Assembly: GCA_021521415.1 (NCBI GenBank)
Contig: JAIQDT010007334.1
Coordinates: forward strand, 82,744 to 146,743
Source: Bidens hawaiensis
Taxonomy: Eukaryota > Streptophyta > Magnoliopsida > Asterales > Asteraceae
Length of the DNA: 64,000 nt
Reading direction: 5' to 3'
The notes beneath the pieces were generated by a model. The model saw nothing but the letters and a program-made list of their open reading frames with translations. It ran no database searches and was not told where the DNA came from. Both the position numbers and the translations under genes were made by a program. Each line of letters begins with the position of its first letter. The first letter of the stretch is position 1. Shown here one piece after another: positions 1 to 11,641 of this stretch.

Positions 1-651
1 AATTAAAAAAAAATTCATTCTCTTCCTTTCCCTTTATTATCCTTCCCTCTCCTTTTCTTTTCTTTCCTTGGTTAAAAAACTCAAGAACAAGGCGTTAGTG
101 CCATTGTTGTTCAACCATCTTGGATAGTTCTGGAACTTTTTCCCGCGACATCATGATTTATTGCTCCAAGTATCTTTGGTCGGTTGCCATGTTTTTTGTA
201 GGGCTTTTCTTTTGTATGAAAAATTATCTTTAGCTATGATACCATATGTTATGAGCAACACTGGATCAGGAACTATGGTCACGAAAAGAAAAAGCAACAA
301 ATAGTGGAGTTACAATATCATCACTATATGGCCAGTTGGGAGTTGCACCTCTAGTGATCAAGAACGTTATCCTTTGACCACTACTCGAATTGCCAATTAC
401 AAGTTAACCCGAATTCAAATAATGATTTAGACTAAAACTATGAGATAAAGTAATTTCCAACCAAAAACTAACTTCCGTGTCATCCATCGTTTGCTTTAAA
501 ATATATAAAAGATTCAGACTTTACCACCTGTAGCCCCACTAATAGCAACCACGGCCTAAACCAACAACGAGTAAACGAGGATTTGCACAAAACAATTAAC
601 AACGTGAAATAATAATGAACAAAATAGTGCACTAAATTAAGCGTGGGGGTG
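1..651. other. Intergenic stretch, no gene seen
   Basis: AT-rich sequence with no open frame of note, no splice-consistent exon chain and no recognisable repeat end. It is the left flank of the first retrotransposon; the last five bases before that element (652-656, GGTCT) are its target-site duplication. Confidence 0.6.
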
Positions 652-656
652 GGTCT

Positions 657-1054
657 TATAACAAACCAAAAATTAAATAAAAGGAAGAAGTAAGGAAATG
701 GAAGAAGGAAAATTCCATCCTACATTGGTGGAGGAAAGGAAAGGAGAGGCTTCCACCTTAGTATAAATAGGAGTGTAAATATCTTGTCTCACATCGCTAG
801 ATTATAAAACTGGTGAGCTCTTTATAAGAAAGAAAATTTCTATGTTAATGTTCTTATAAGACATATCACACCCAGTGGTCCTAGCGAAGGGTGCGAAGCA
901 CCCGAACGCGCACGCGCACGGGCACAGGCGAAGTGTGATGGGCGCAATGTGGCGCTTTGATTGTTTGGGAATTAAGAAAAATAAATAAATAAATAAATAT
1001 CCTTCCATCGCGATACGCGACGGGTTCAGATTACCCATCGCGTACCGCGACGTG
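657..1054 (+). repeat. Truncated 5' LTR of the 657-6150 element
   Basis: It matches the start of the 3' LTR (from 4258) from the TATAAC end to the palindromes at 1008-1053, then stops where the internal deletion begins. A TATA-like stretch (TATAAATAG) is at about 762-770. Compared with the 3' copy it lacks part of a GC-rich CGCACG microsatellite and about 60 bp near 960, so the two LTRs are well diverged and the insertion is old. Confidence 0.85.
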
Positions 1055-4000
1055 GAGGTTACGCAGAGGACACGTAGCCCGCCACAATTTTCTAAACACG
1101 AAGTTTTGCCAAGCTTTAAATCAACCATTAACCAAACTCCATCAAGTCTGCACGGTAGAGACGGCAGATGGAAATTCCATTCATATTCATGAAGTACTTC
1201 AAGAAGAAAATATAAACTTACTATGCCAACAGTTTAAAGCAAATTTACTCCCAATGAATCTGGTTGGATTCGATGTTATATTATGAATGGACTGGTTAGC
1301 AGCCAATCATGCTCGAATCCTCTGTAATATGAATTCTGTTGAAATTTGCTCGCTAACAAGAGAAATTATTACAATCCAAGGAGATAAGATGCTCAAGCCT
1401 AGAAAGTTCATATCAATAATGAAAGCGGCAAGCTATCTAAGGAAACAAGTCGTAGTATATATGATTTCTGTAATCATTAGCGCCAAAGGAAAAGAGCTAA
1501 AAGAAATTCCGGTAGTATCGGAATATCCTGATGTCTTTCCAGAAGATTTACCTGGACAACCGCCTGATCGAGAAGTTGAATTTAGAATCCATATAATACC
1601 AGGAGTAGCACCCGTTGCTAAAGCACTATACCAATTAGCGCCAACAGAGATGTTAGAATTAAAGAAGCAATTAGATGAATTGCTAGAAAAAGGTTTCATA
1701 CGACCTAGCTTATCACCCTGTGGAGCACCAGTACTGTTTGTCAAAAAGAAAGATGGGTCAATGCGTATGTGTATTGATTATAGAGAATTGAATAAAGTCA
1801 CAATTAAGAATCGGTATCCTTTACCGAGAATTGATGATATATTTGATCAACTCCAAGGAGCTCGATATTTTTCTAAAATCGATTTACGCTCAGGATACCA
1901 TCAATTAAAAGTGCAAGAAGAAGATGTTCCTAAAACAGCTTTTAGGACAAGATATGGTCATTATGAGTTTACAGTCATGCCATTTGGTTTAACCAATGCA
2001 CCAGCTGCATTCACGGATATGATGAACCGAATATGTAAACCATATTTGGATAAATTTGTAATCGTTTTTATAGACGATATACTTATTTATTCCAAAACCA
2101 GTGGTGATCATGTTAAACATCTTCATACACTTTTGACACTATTGAGAAAAGAGAAGCTTTACGCTAAATTCTCAAAATGTGAATTTTGGTTACAAGAAGT
2201 ACAGTTTCTAGGACACTTGATTAACCATGAAGGTATTCACGTGGACCCTTCCAAAATAGAAGCTATTACTAATTGGGAAATTCCTAAAACTCCTACAGAA
2301 ATTCGAAGTTTCTTAGGATTAGCAGGATATTATAGACACTTCATTCAAAATTTTTCCCAAATAGCAGTTCCGTTAACCAAGTTAACGTGTAAGAATGTCA
2401 AGTTTGAATGGGGACCTAAGCAAGAAGAATCTTTTATAACTTTGAAGCAAAAGTTAACAAATGCCCCAATACTTGCGCTACCAGAAGGAACTGAAGATTT
2501 CACAGTTTGTTGTGATGCTTCTAAATCAGGATTGGGATGTGTACTAATGCAACGTGAGAAAGTCATTGCTTACGCATCTAGACAATTAAAGAAGCATGAA
2601 GAAAATTACACAACACATGACTTAGAATTGGGAGCAATAATTTTTGCCCTAAAGATCTGTAGACACTATCTATATGGTAGTAAGTTTACTGTATTCACAG
2701 ATCATAAAAGTTTAAAATATATCTTTGGGCAAAAGGAGCTTAACATGAGGCAAAGACGCTGGATGGAAATTCTTAGCGATTATGATTGTGAAATCTTATA
2801 CCGTGAAGGTAAGACAAATATAGTAGCCGATACATTAAGCAGAAAAGAGCATGAGAAACCTAAAAGAGTGCGAGCTCTAAGGTTAGAACTTCAAATCAAT
2901 TTAATTGATGAAGTAAAGAATGCTCAGAAACAAGCAATAGAAGAAAATAATATTGCTGATGAGAAAAGAAATGGTACCATTGATCTACTTGTCAAAGGAA
3001 ATGATGAAATTCTCCAAATGGGGAACAGGATCTGGATACCAATCATAGGAGGATTACGAGAAAAGATTCTCGAAGAATCCCATAACTCCAAATACACAAT
3101 GCATCCTGGAAGAGATAAAATGTATCAAGATTTGAAGAAAATATATTGGTGGATAGGAATGAAAAAGGACATAACTACTTATGTTTCAAAATTCTTAACT
3201 TGTTCACAAGTTAAAGCAGAACATCAGAAGCCATCCGGATTACTTCAACAATTAGAAATGCCAGAATGGAAATGGGTATTAATAACAATGGATTTTGTTA
3301 CCAAATTACCTACCACAAGAAGAGGTAATGACACAATCTGGGTGATTGTGGATAGATTAAAAAAATCAGCTCATTTCATACCAATGAAGGAAACTTTCAA
3401 AATGGAACAATTAGCTAAGCTGTATGTATACAAAATTGTCTCATTACATGAAGTTCCATTATCCATTGTATCGGATCGGGATAGCCGTTTCACTTCTCAT
3501 TTTTGGAAAAGTTTCCAAGTAGCTATGGGAACAAAATTAAACTTGAGCACAGCATACCATCCACAGACTGATGGTCAAAGTGAAAGGACCATACAGACAT
3601 TGGAAGACATGCTAAGAGCATGTGTAATAGATTTTGGTGGAAATTGGGATGACCATTTACCACTAATAGAATTCTCCTTAATAACAGCTATCATACAAGA
3701 AAGTACTAATAAGATAAATCAGGTTAAGGAAAGATTAAAGACCGCACGAGATCGTCAGAAAAGTTATACGGATCATCGACGCAAACCATTGGAATTTCAA
3801 GTTGGAGACAAAGTGCTACTGAAAGTATCTCCATGGAAATGAGTAATCCGATTCGGTAAGAGAGGAAAGTTAAGTCCACGATTTGTTGGACCATTTCAAT
3901 TTCTCAAACGAAGTGGACCAGTAGCCTATCAGCTAGAATTACCAGAGGAAATGTCAGGTATACATGATGTATTTCATGCAAGTAACTTAAGGAAATGTTT

Positions 4001-4257
4001 AGCTGACAAAACACTCGAAGTACCCCTTCAAGATATAAAGGTAAATGAAAAATTGAAATTCGTTGAGAAACCTTTGCAAATTGAAGATAGGAAGATCAAG
4101 AATCTCAAACATAAAAGAATAGTTCTGGTCAAAATGAAGTGGGATTCAAAATGTGGACCAGAATATACTTGGGAATTGGAATCTGAAATGAAACGGAAGT
4201 ACCCACACTTATTCCAACCAAATCTCGAGGACGAGATTCAAAATAAGGAGGGGAGAC
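1055..4257 (+). pseudogene. Broken pol of chromovirus (PR end, RT, RNase H, integrase, chromodomain)
   Basis: The frame resembles the pol proteins of the two intact chromoviruses in this window. A protease remnant runs up to a TGA at 1284-1286, which replaces the Gly codon before MDWL. The open frame then covers RT (FIDDIL near 2065-2085), RNase H ([24 protein letters not shown]) and integrase ([18 protein letters not shown]). In the integrase zinc finger the third ligand is Phe (FLTC where relatives have CLTC). Near 3675-3700 a one-base loss followed by a deletion of roughly 45-50 codons removes the region after the catalytic Glu. A second TGA at 3840-3842 follows SPWK. The frame then resumes through the GPF-like region into a chromodomain that ends at TAA 4260-4262, overlapping the LTR edge. 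It cannot make a full polyprotein. Confidence 0.9.
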
Positions 4258-6150
4258 TATAACAAACCAAAAATTAAATAAAAGGAATAAGTAAGGAAAT
4301 GGAAGAAGGAAAATTCCATCCCACATTGGTGGAGGAAAGGAAATGAGAGGCTTCACCTTAGTATAAATAGGAGTGCAAGTATCTTGTCCCACATCGCTAG
4401 ATTATAAAGCTAGTGAGCTCTTTATAAGAAATGAAATTTCTATGTTAATGTTCTTATAAGACATATCACACCCAGTGGTCCTAGCGGAGGGTGCGAAGCA
4501 CCCGAACGCGCACGCGCACGCGCACGCGCACGGGCACGGGCACGGGCTCGGGCGAAATGTGATGGGCGCAATGTGGCGCTTTGATGGCGCACTTTGCACA
4601 TCGCCGCGAGCCGCATTAAGGGCCGCCTTAGTATTTTTGTTGGGAATTAAGAAAAATAAAATAAATAAATAAATAAATATATCCTTCCATCGCGATACGC
4701 GACGGGTTCAGATTACCCATCGCGTACCGCGACGTGCCACGTAGCAGGCCTAGGGCTGACTCATCATAGCTACATGCTTCTTCGCGATACGCGATGACTT
4801 TCTATTTATGGCCATCGCGTACCGCGATGGGGTCCAAAACTTGCTATAAATAGAATGGCGACGCGCTCGCATCGCCGCGAGCCGCATTAAGGGCCGCCTT
4901 AGTATTTTTGTTGGGAATTAAGAAAAATAAAATAAATAAATGAACATCCTTCCATCACGATACGCGACGGGTTCAGATTACCCATCGCGTACCGCGACGT
5001 GCCACGTAGCAGGCCTAGAGCTGACTCATCATAGCTACATGCTTCTTTGCGATACGCGATGGCTTTCTATTTATGGCCATCGCGTACCGCGACGGGGTCC
5101 AAAACTTGCTATAAATAGAATGGCGACGGGACGTTCATTTCTTGCTCAAAATCTCACATTCTCTCTATTTTCACACACATATATTAATATATATTAAGAG
5201 TATAATACCCGAGTCGTAACGATACCCTATCCGATCGAAAGAAATATACACGAATCCAAAAGCTCTACCTGTTAAGGTATGACATTGTGCCATAGTGTAA
5301 AGTTTCTACTCTCGTGATTATCATTATGATTGTTGGTTTTATACTAATCTAGTTATACTACATGGTGCTTATCCTAGGTGCTTAATACCAGGAGGTGTTA
5401 CTTAATTGTAAACTTGTAAGGTGAGACATTCGATTTTTTGTACCACTCACATTTACGTGAGACAACGATTTTTCCGACATTGTCATGATGATTTCAAAAC
5501 TTATAAAACTCGTGGCAAATGGTCTAAATGTTTTCAAATATATTTTTAAAGTATTTTAAATACAATACAGTGATTAAGTCTCTGTAGACTTACGGGATGG
5601 TTACTACTGGTATTGTGGGGTTTTGTATACAAGGCTTGCCTACTGGGCTATTACATGTTACTTATTGGACAAGTGTTAGCCAATAAGTAATATGACCACA
5701 GTCATAGATACGGTCGAGTGACAAGTACCTTTCGGTTATTTGTAAGTAGTCAGATGTAAAAGCATCTTAATGCTGTAACTGTAAAAATGTGTCATTTACA
5801 AATGAATGTACTCACCAGTATTTCTTGCTGATCAAATATTTTAAACATGTTTCAGGTGACTTGTTAGAGACAAAGGAATGATGCCTGCGGGCTTCCAGCT
5901 TAAATGAGTGGCTTGTCACCAGAATAAAGAAACGTGTTTTGTAAATTAGGGTTTAACCCTATAAAACTTATGTTTGTATAAAAAGGGATTAAATCATAAT
6001 AATAATCATGGTGTTTTTATAACTCTGATCATTTTTCCTAACTACGGTTCTGATGAAATTTTCCGCTGCAAAATAATTTAATAAACACCGATACCATCAA
6101 TCAATGTTCACGGCTTCCCTCCCGGGGTATAGGGGTCGGGGGCTGTGACA
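4258..6150 (+). repeat. 3' LTR of the 657-6150 element
   Basis: 1,893 bp, starting right after the purine tract and ending GGGGGCTGTGACA, followed directly by the GGTCT duplication. It holds CGCG palindrome pairs (about 4688-4735, 4780-4832, 4956-5003, 5047-5094), each downstream pair lying just before a TATAAATAG box (about 4840 and 5111). A possible leader intron runs from a donor at 5277 (AAG/GTATGA) to an acceptor at 5855 (TTTCAG/GT). A tandem duplication occupies the promoter region. Confidence 0.88.
4600..5139 (+). repeat. 270-bp tandem duplication of the LTR promoter block
   Basis: The block starting at 4600 (ATCGCCGCGAGCC) recurs at 4870 with 270-bp spacing. It contains the A-rich spacer, two CGCG palindrome pairs and the TATA box, so this LTR carries two nearly identical core promoters. 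The copies differ at only a few positions, such as CGCGATACG/CACGATACG at the first palindrome, so the duplication is younger than the element as a whole. Confidence 0.85.
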
Positions 6151-6155
6151 GGTCT

Positions 6156-6692
6156 GGATGCAATTATGTGGGCTGCTCACTCGCTACACGCCCCGATGCA
6201 ATCCAATTGAAAAGAAGGCACGAGGAGTCAAATGGATTAGTTCCAGGTTTGGATCGAACATGGTTGTGTTTGGTTGCAAAACTTTCTAAATTTTTTACGT
6301 CTCAAAGTAATAAAAGTAGAAGAAAGTTTACTAGGCCTCACATTTCCACAGACGACAACACATCACTTACATAAAGTTTAATGGGTCGTAAAAACCCTTA
6401 CAACATATCAATGAGGATTCAAATCTCAAAAACGTCAAATAACACTAGGTGAAAGACAAAGCCACAAACCTTTGTATTATGTGGTCCGTCTTTGGAAGGG
6501 GAAGTGTGTGAGATCCCGCACGGACATAGTAGAATGCGGTAGACAATTTATTTATTTATTATCTTTTAACATCTCCATTAAAAAAAGAAAAACAAAAAAT
6601 CACCAAGCAACAAAAATCTCGTCTCCAAAGTAACCCACCCAGAAATCTCTCTTAGTTAATCCTGTTATTATTTGACTCTTCATTCGCATACC
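6156..6692. other. Flank and probable promoter of the J-domain gene
   Basis: No gene is seen at 6156-6500. The 150 bp before the ATG at 6693 are A/T-rich with a TTTA run (6545-6565) but no canonical TATA box. Promoter limits cannot be fixed from sequence alone. Confidence 0.4.
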
Positions 6693-9600
6693 ATGGGGTT
6701 CATGTATCACAACGAACAAGAAGAAAACACCTCTTATCTTGATTTCGATACCCTTTCTCTCATTCCTAAGCCCAAGGTATTTCATTTATCATTATGTATG
6801 TATCTGTGTAACACTAACTAATTTTGTTTGTTTAGGATTATTATCGACTTCTTGAGGTGGATTATGAAGCTACCGAAGAACAAATCCGTTCCAATTACAT
6901 CCGATTAGCCCTCGTCAGTATTATTATTATTTTAAGGCTTCAAATATTATATTAGATTAATAACACATAATTGCTTCGTTTATTTGTTTGCTTACATGTT
7001 TTGTTTTGTGGATTTGTGTTATTGATCTTAATATAATTTTAGGATCTATCATTTATCTTTGACAGAAATGGCATCCGGATAAGAAAAAAGGAGCAACCTC
7101 CAAGTTTCAAGAGATTAATGAGGCATACCAAGGTATGCATTCTTATTCCTCTTCAAATTGTTTCCCTGCTTTTTCGTTAGATGCAACCTGTGAGCTCCTC
7201 TGTGTGTCTTGTTGTTAGACTTGTAGTTCTAATAGACGGGGATTATTATTCAAGAAACTCCTTGAATAGGGAATAATAATTTCTTATATATGTTTATTTA
7301 TATAACAAACAAAAAACAAATGTTTCTAGTAAAATCTCCCATTTAGTAAAAAAATAATGGTAGGGTATTTAACTCCATTTTAGAGGATACAGAATTACAG
7401 AGGCTGCTCCTAGTGAGACCCTTGATTCTTACTTATCATATAAGCTCTAATATGGATTATGATTTTTGATAAATGATGAACAATTGATATAGGAACAATA
7501 CTTTGGTATATTCAGAAATATTAAAATGAGCATCACTGGGAGAGTGATTTACTATGTTGGTCTAGGGTGGCTCAACCATTTTGAGGGCACAAAGCAAATT
7601 CAAAATTTGGGGTCTTTTTCCTAATTTTATTGTTATAAACCCTTATTTTTTATCTTATCTAGACTTCGGACAGTTAGTCATAAACATGGGTCAGCTCTCT
7701 CCCATTCCAAAGCGGCTAAAGGTAAGAAACATTGAATATTGTGAACTCGGAACTATAAACATTGAGAGTTTTGCAACTTAATATGAAGATGGATGTGCTC
7801 TAAGCAATTCCAGAAATCTTGAATTTTTATAAACCAAACTGGCTAGGTTGAAAGAAGCTATCATTTAGCCATTTTGGTTTAATGAACTCAAGTCTAACTA
7901 AATGGCTAATGATAGCTTCTTTTAGGTTCATTTTTTTGGTTTATAAAAATCCAAGATTTTTAATATTACTATGGCATGGGCACATCCATGTTCAAGTCAA
8001 AATACTCAAGGATTATAATTCTGTTTACAGTTTCCAATGCTTCTTACTTTTACTTTAGGAATAGAAAAGACCCGACCTGTGTTTATTATTGCACGTCCCA
8101 AACCCGGATAAAGAATGAGGATTTAAAACAATGAAATTAGAAAAAATGGCCTCGAAGTTTGAATTTGCCTTGAGCTCCCAAAATGGTTGAGCTGCCCCTA
8201 TCAGCATTTGTATGAAAGGGGCTTTAATGTAGTCCGGTTACAACTTGGAACTTACTCTTTTAAGTTAGAGGAAATCCATGTGTCTTTATTTTAAACAAGA
8301 AAAGATAGAGATGAAAGTTTGTGAACTCTTGATATTTAGAATTTTAGGAAGGTGAAATCCCAATATTCACATTTTTTATACATGTGTATGCATCTCTAAT
8401 ACCTACGTGTATGCATACAAACATACATATGTGTATATGAATAAAGGCTCTCTAATCTCTGTTTTGTATGCATCTCTAATACCTACGTGTATGCATACAA
8501 ACATACGTATGTTTATTTGCATAAAGGCTCCCTAATCTCTTTTTTGTATGCATCTCTAATACCTACATGTATGCATACAAACATACACATGTATTTATGT
8601 ATAAAGGCTCCCTGATCTCTTGATATTTAGGATTTGATAATGATCAAATCCCAATATTCACACATTTTGTATCCTTACAGTTCAACGTTTTAACAATCAT
8701 ACACTTCTAGCATTACTTCCAAATATATAGTTTACAAATAAGCATGCTGAATTTTGCTTAAGTATGTATCTGTTTCTACATGTAACGTATGAACAATAGA
8801 AATAACTTCACTGTATTTTTAAAATTGTAGATGTATATATATGTACACACACACACAGACACCATAGTTATTAAATGCGATAGGCGCACTCAAGGCGAAC
8901 ATGCCTCCCCCAGGCGCTACCGCGCTAGGTGCAAAATAAGCATGGGCCCGAGACAAAAAAAAGCGCACTTAAATACAAAAATTCACAAACAAAATTTATA
9001 ATGGCAACCAACACTTTATACAAATACTAAAACAATTCAAAAGCATAATCCTCAACCATAGTTTCCCAAATAATATGAAAATCCAAAATAACCAAATTGT
9101 TCATACTCAAAAGCAAAAAAAATCATAAAGTAATAAATATGAAAACGAAAGCCAAAAGATGGACTAAATTAACTTGAAGCTCTTTAACAAGGTGGACTAA
9201 ATTAACAAAACAGAATATTACTAACTTCATAATCGAAAATAAAACCGAATATTACTAACCTAATAATCGAAAACAAAAATTATATATATATATATATAGT
9301 GAAAAGATCCAATACATTAATCCTTAATGTACATTAACGTACGCGAATCCCGTTTTTCACGAATCGATCCATGAAATCACATCTCGGAATCAACAATACA
9401 TATCCAATTAATCATTGGTTAACCGAAAAAAACAGTTTTGAATCGTTAATCGGTCAATTTTTTACTTTTTTCACGAAGACCGTTTTTTGAGCGTTTTCTG
9501 AGCGTTTTAGGGTTTTGGCTGAGCGTTTAAGTTTTTGTGAGCGTTTTCTGAGCGTTTTAGGTTTTTTCCTTTGTTTTTTGCCTTTGAGCGTCTCGCGTAC

Positions 9601-10815
9601 CTCTCGTACGTTAAGGCATTAGCGTACAGTATCTCTACCCTATATATATATATATATATATATTGCTAACCTCTTTTTCTTCGGGTAGCGGCTGGTGTTC
9701 TTGATATGTGATAATAATAAGCAAAATGTCGTTCATTATAAAGAGAGAGAGAGTAAGAGTTAATTATGTCAATCCTATGAATTTTGGGAAAGTTGTTCAA
9801 GTAATTAATCAAATAAAATCAAGGTAAATAAAAAAAATCTAAAAAATATGCACATGCCACTTTTACTCCTATAATCTCAATTTTAGTCAACCTAGGCTGG
9901 AATACCAAGCCTCGCCCTAAAATGTTGCCTAAGCTCTCTGTTTTTGATAACTATGACACCCACAAGGACTGATAGAGAGAGATTTAAATGGGACTAAATA
10001 GTTAAGACCTAAAGGACTAGTGTAGATTTAGTCATTTAGGATTATGTTTAGAGGGTGAGTGAGTGTGATTTATCTTGTCTAAAATGTAATAAATAAAAAG
10101 ATAGTAAGTAAAGGAACCAAAATTTGGTTCTCGGGTCATATTTTAAGGAACGATTGAGATCTTTTTCTTATATATCTCTTCCATTCTAATATTCTATGAA
10201 TCATTTGTCTGTTTCATGATCAAAATCCAAAAAGTTGTTCATTTGGTTTCTAGTTATATAGTGATAATTTGAGCTGCCCTTGTCTATGCATGCATACCTA
10301 AACATGTATGTGTATATGTATAAAGGTTCCCTAATCTCTTGATATTCAGGATTTAAGGATGGTGAAATCTCAATATCCACATTTGTTGTACATGTGCATG
10401 CATCTCTAATACCTATACAATATGGATACCTACTATACATGTATATGCATCCAAAATTCGTATGTATTTATGTATAAAGGCTCCCTAATCTCTTGATATT
10501 TAGGATTTGATAATGGTCAAATCCCAGTATTCACACATATTGTATCCTTACAGCTCAACGTTTTAACGATCATAAACTTTTTTTTTCAGTTTTAAGTGAT
10601 CCTGTTCGTAAAGAGGAGTACGACAAGAAAGGAATGTTATACCTCTACGATTACAACATCGTTGTAAGCATCACCATCGTCATCGTCTTTACACATTACT
10701 TTTAATAATTTTATGACCATTTACTGATCTTAAAACAATGCAGGATTACCTTAACCGTTACAAAGGCCTCATCTTAACATGCAACGGCCTCGGGATGAAG
10801 ACTTCCATCTTGTGA
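6693..10815 (+). CDS. Small J-domain (DnaJ/Hsp40-type) co-chaperone, 5 exons, about 124 aa
   Basis: Exons by eye: 6693-6776, 6836-6913, 7066-7132, 10590-10663, 10744-10815. All introns are GT-AG and the phases join without a break. The product begins MGFMYHNEQEE. Its J domain starts DYYRLLEVDYEATEEQI (helix I), continues with helix II (RSNYIRLALKW), the invariant HPD loop (WHPDKKK), helix III (KFQEINEAYQVL) and the SDPVRKEEYD segment. The tail ends YKGLILTCNGLGMKTSIL. J-domain proteins use HPD to stimulate Hsp70 ATPase activity, so this is expected to partner a cytosolic or nuclear Hsp70. No signal peptide, transmembrane segment, Gly/Phe region or zinc finger is present, which makes it a minimal J-domain-only (class C) protein. 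The ATG has a favourable ACCATGG context. Intron 3 is about 3.46 kb and full of transposon relics; expression with that intron is an inference. Confidence 0.87.
7565..8198. mobile_element. Foldback/MITE-like DNA element inside J-domain gene intron 3
   Basis: Terminal inverted repeats: GGGTGGCTCAACCATTTTG at 7565-7583 and the reverse complement of CAAAATGGTTGAGCTGCCCC at 8179-8198. The interior is also palindromic: about 7800-7885 pairs with about 7888-7975, so the unit could fold into a long hairpin. No transposase frame is present. I could not find a convincing target duplication, so the superfamily is not assigned (hAT-like ends are possible). Confidence 0.7.
8380..8625 (+). repeat. Three tandem copies of a ~80-bp unit in intron 3
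   Basis: A unit that begins GTATGCATCTCTAATACCTA and ends in AAAGGCTCCCTAATCTCT occurs three times in a row. A diverged copy of the same block, with the same flanking TTGATATTTAGGATTT, reappears at about 10285-10575 near the end of the intron. Confidence 0.8.
8864..9954. mobile_element. 1.09-kb non-autonomous DNA transposon with 6-bp target duplication
   Basis: The ends are inverted repeats ATAGTTATTAAA and TTTGATAACTAT, flanked on both sides by GACACC (8858-8863 and 9955-9960). The first 90 bp are rich in GGCGC motifs. No transposase is encoded. A separate dispersed repeat (about 9300-9632) and two (TA)n microsatellites lie inside it. Confidence 0.65.
9300..9632 (+). repeat. Dispersed repeat with GAGCGTTTT motifs, copy 1
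   Basis: It runs from the AATACATTAATCC region to the CGTACGTTAAGG region, with several GAGCGTTTT motifs and bordered by (TA)n. A diverged copy in reverse orientation lies at about 34475-34815, sharing the CACGAA, CGTTAATCG and GAGCGTTTT order. No coding capacity; class unknown. Confidence 0.6.
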
Positions 10816-11641
10816 GTAGTACATACCTTGTTGAGGAAGCAGCTGATCTTATGGTGGTCAATTGATGTATTTGTAGTCTTAGATTTATTATATTACCACT
10901 GCAACTCTGTATGTAAAGCTTTTTTAGGTATTTCTCCATGACTGAAATTTAAAAATCTAGAGTTGCTTGACCCACAAGTCATGGTAATATTGCTACTTTG
11001 GATTTATTAAACATTGTTATGGTGAATTTATGTTTGGCTATGCATTTTTCAAACTGTTAGCTTTTGTTTATATTCGGTTGTTTACATTCTGTATATGGAT
11101 TGGTTTTTACGATTCCATATGCACACCCATAAAGTATGATGGTATAAGCATGTTTTTATGCTTGCGCTTCTCCTATAAGGGAACAAATACGTGTTATATA
11201 ATCTATCAGTGTAAAAAAATTATTGTACTTTATTGATAAGCAAATTTTGGAATGGTTTATCGCATTAATATATACATTATTATAGGTGATATTTGACTAT
11301 TTAATCTAGAGGTGAACATGGCTCTGTTTGGGTTTGGATAAACCAAAAGGTCAATAAATTTGAAATTTCTTTGTTTTGTGCTCATATTTTCCTGGTTGGA
11401 CCCAACAAAGACAATTTCAAGATTGGGTCTAACAAACCACACCGCAATGAAATGAAATGATGTGATTTATATAATTAAACATATACGAAAGTATTACATA
11501 AATCGGGTAAAGTAAAAATACAAAAGACAATAAAAATGAGAATGGTGAGAAGAAATCCAGTCCATTGAATGACTAAATTTGAATGACTGAGATTAATTTA
11601 ATAAATAAAATTAAAGGAATGAGCATGAACTCACATTTATT
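10816..11641. other. Downstream flank of the J-domain gene
   Basis: AT-rich DNA with no supported gene. It should contain the 3' UTR and poly(A) site of the J-domain gene, but no single signal stands out. Confidence 0.5.

Larger units (their letters stand above)
657..6150 (+). mobile_element. Degenerate, internally deleted Ty3/gypsy chromovirus (Tekay/Del-like)
   Basis: The element is bounded by a perfect 5-bp duplication, GGTCT at 652-656 and 6151-6155. Order: truncated 5' LTR (657-1054), a short remnant of protease, then reverse transcriptase, RNase H, integrase and chromodomain (about 1055-4257), a purine tract (about 4245-4257) and a full 3' LTR (4258-6150). The rest of the 5' LTR, the primer binding site, all of gag and most of protease are missing, removed by one deletion whose joint is at about 1054/1055. 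Both LTRs begin TATAAC rather than TG, while the right end is the usual TGTGACA. Two nonsense codons and an integrase deletion make it a dead copy. Placement in Tekay/Del rests on domain order plus the C-terminal chromodomain. Confidence 0.9.

Noticed and set aside
10201..10440. Minus-strand 79-codon frame in the J-domain gene intron
   Set aside because: Lies in the duplicated repeat block of the intron; the other copy does not keep the frame.
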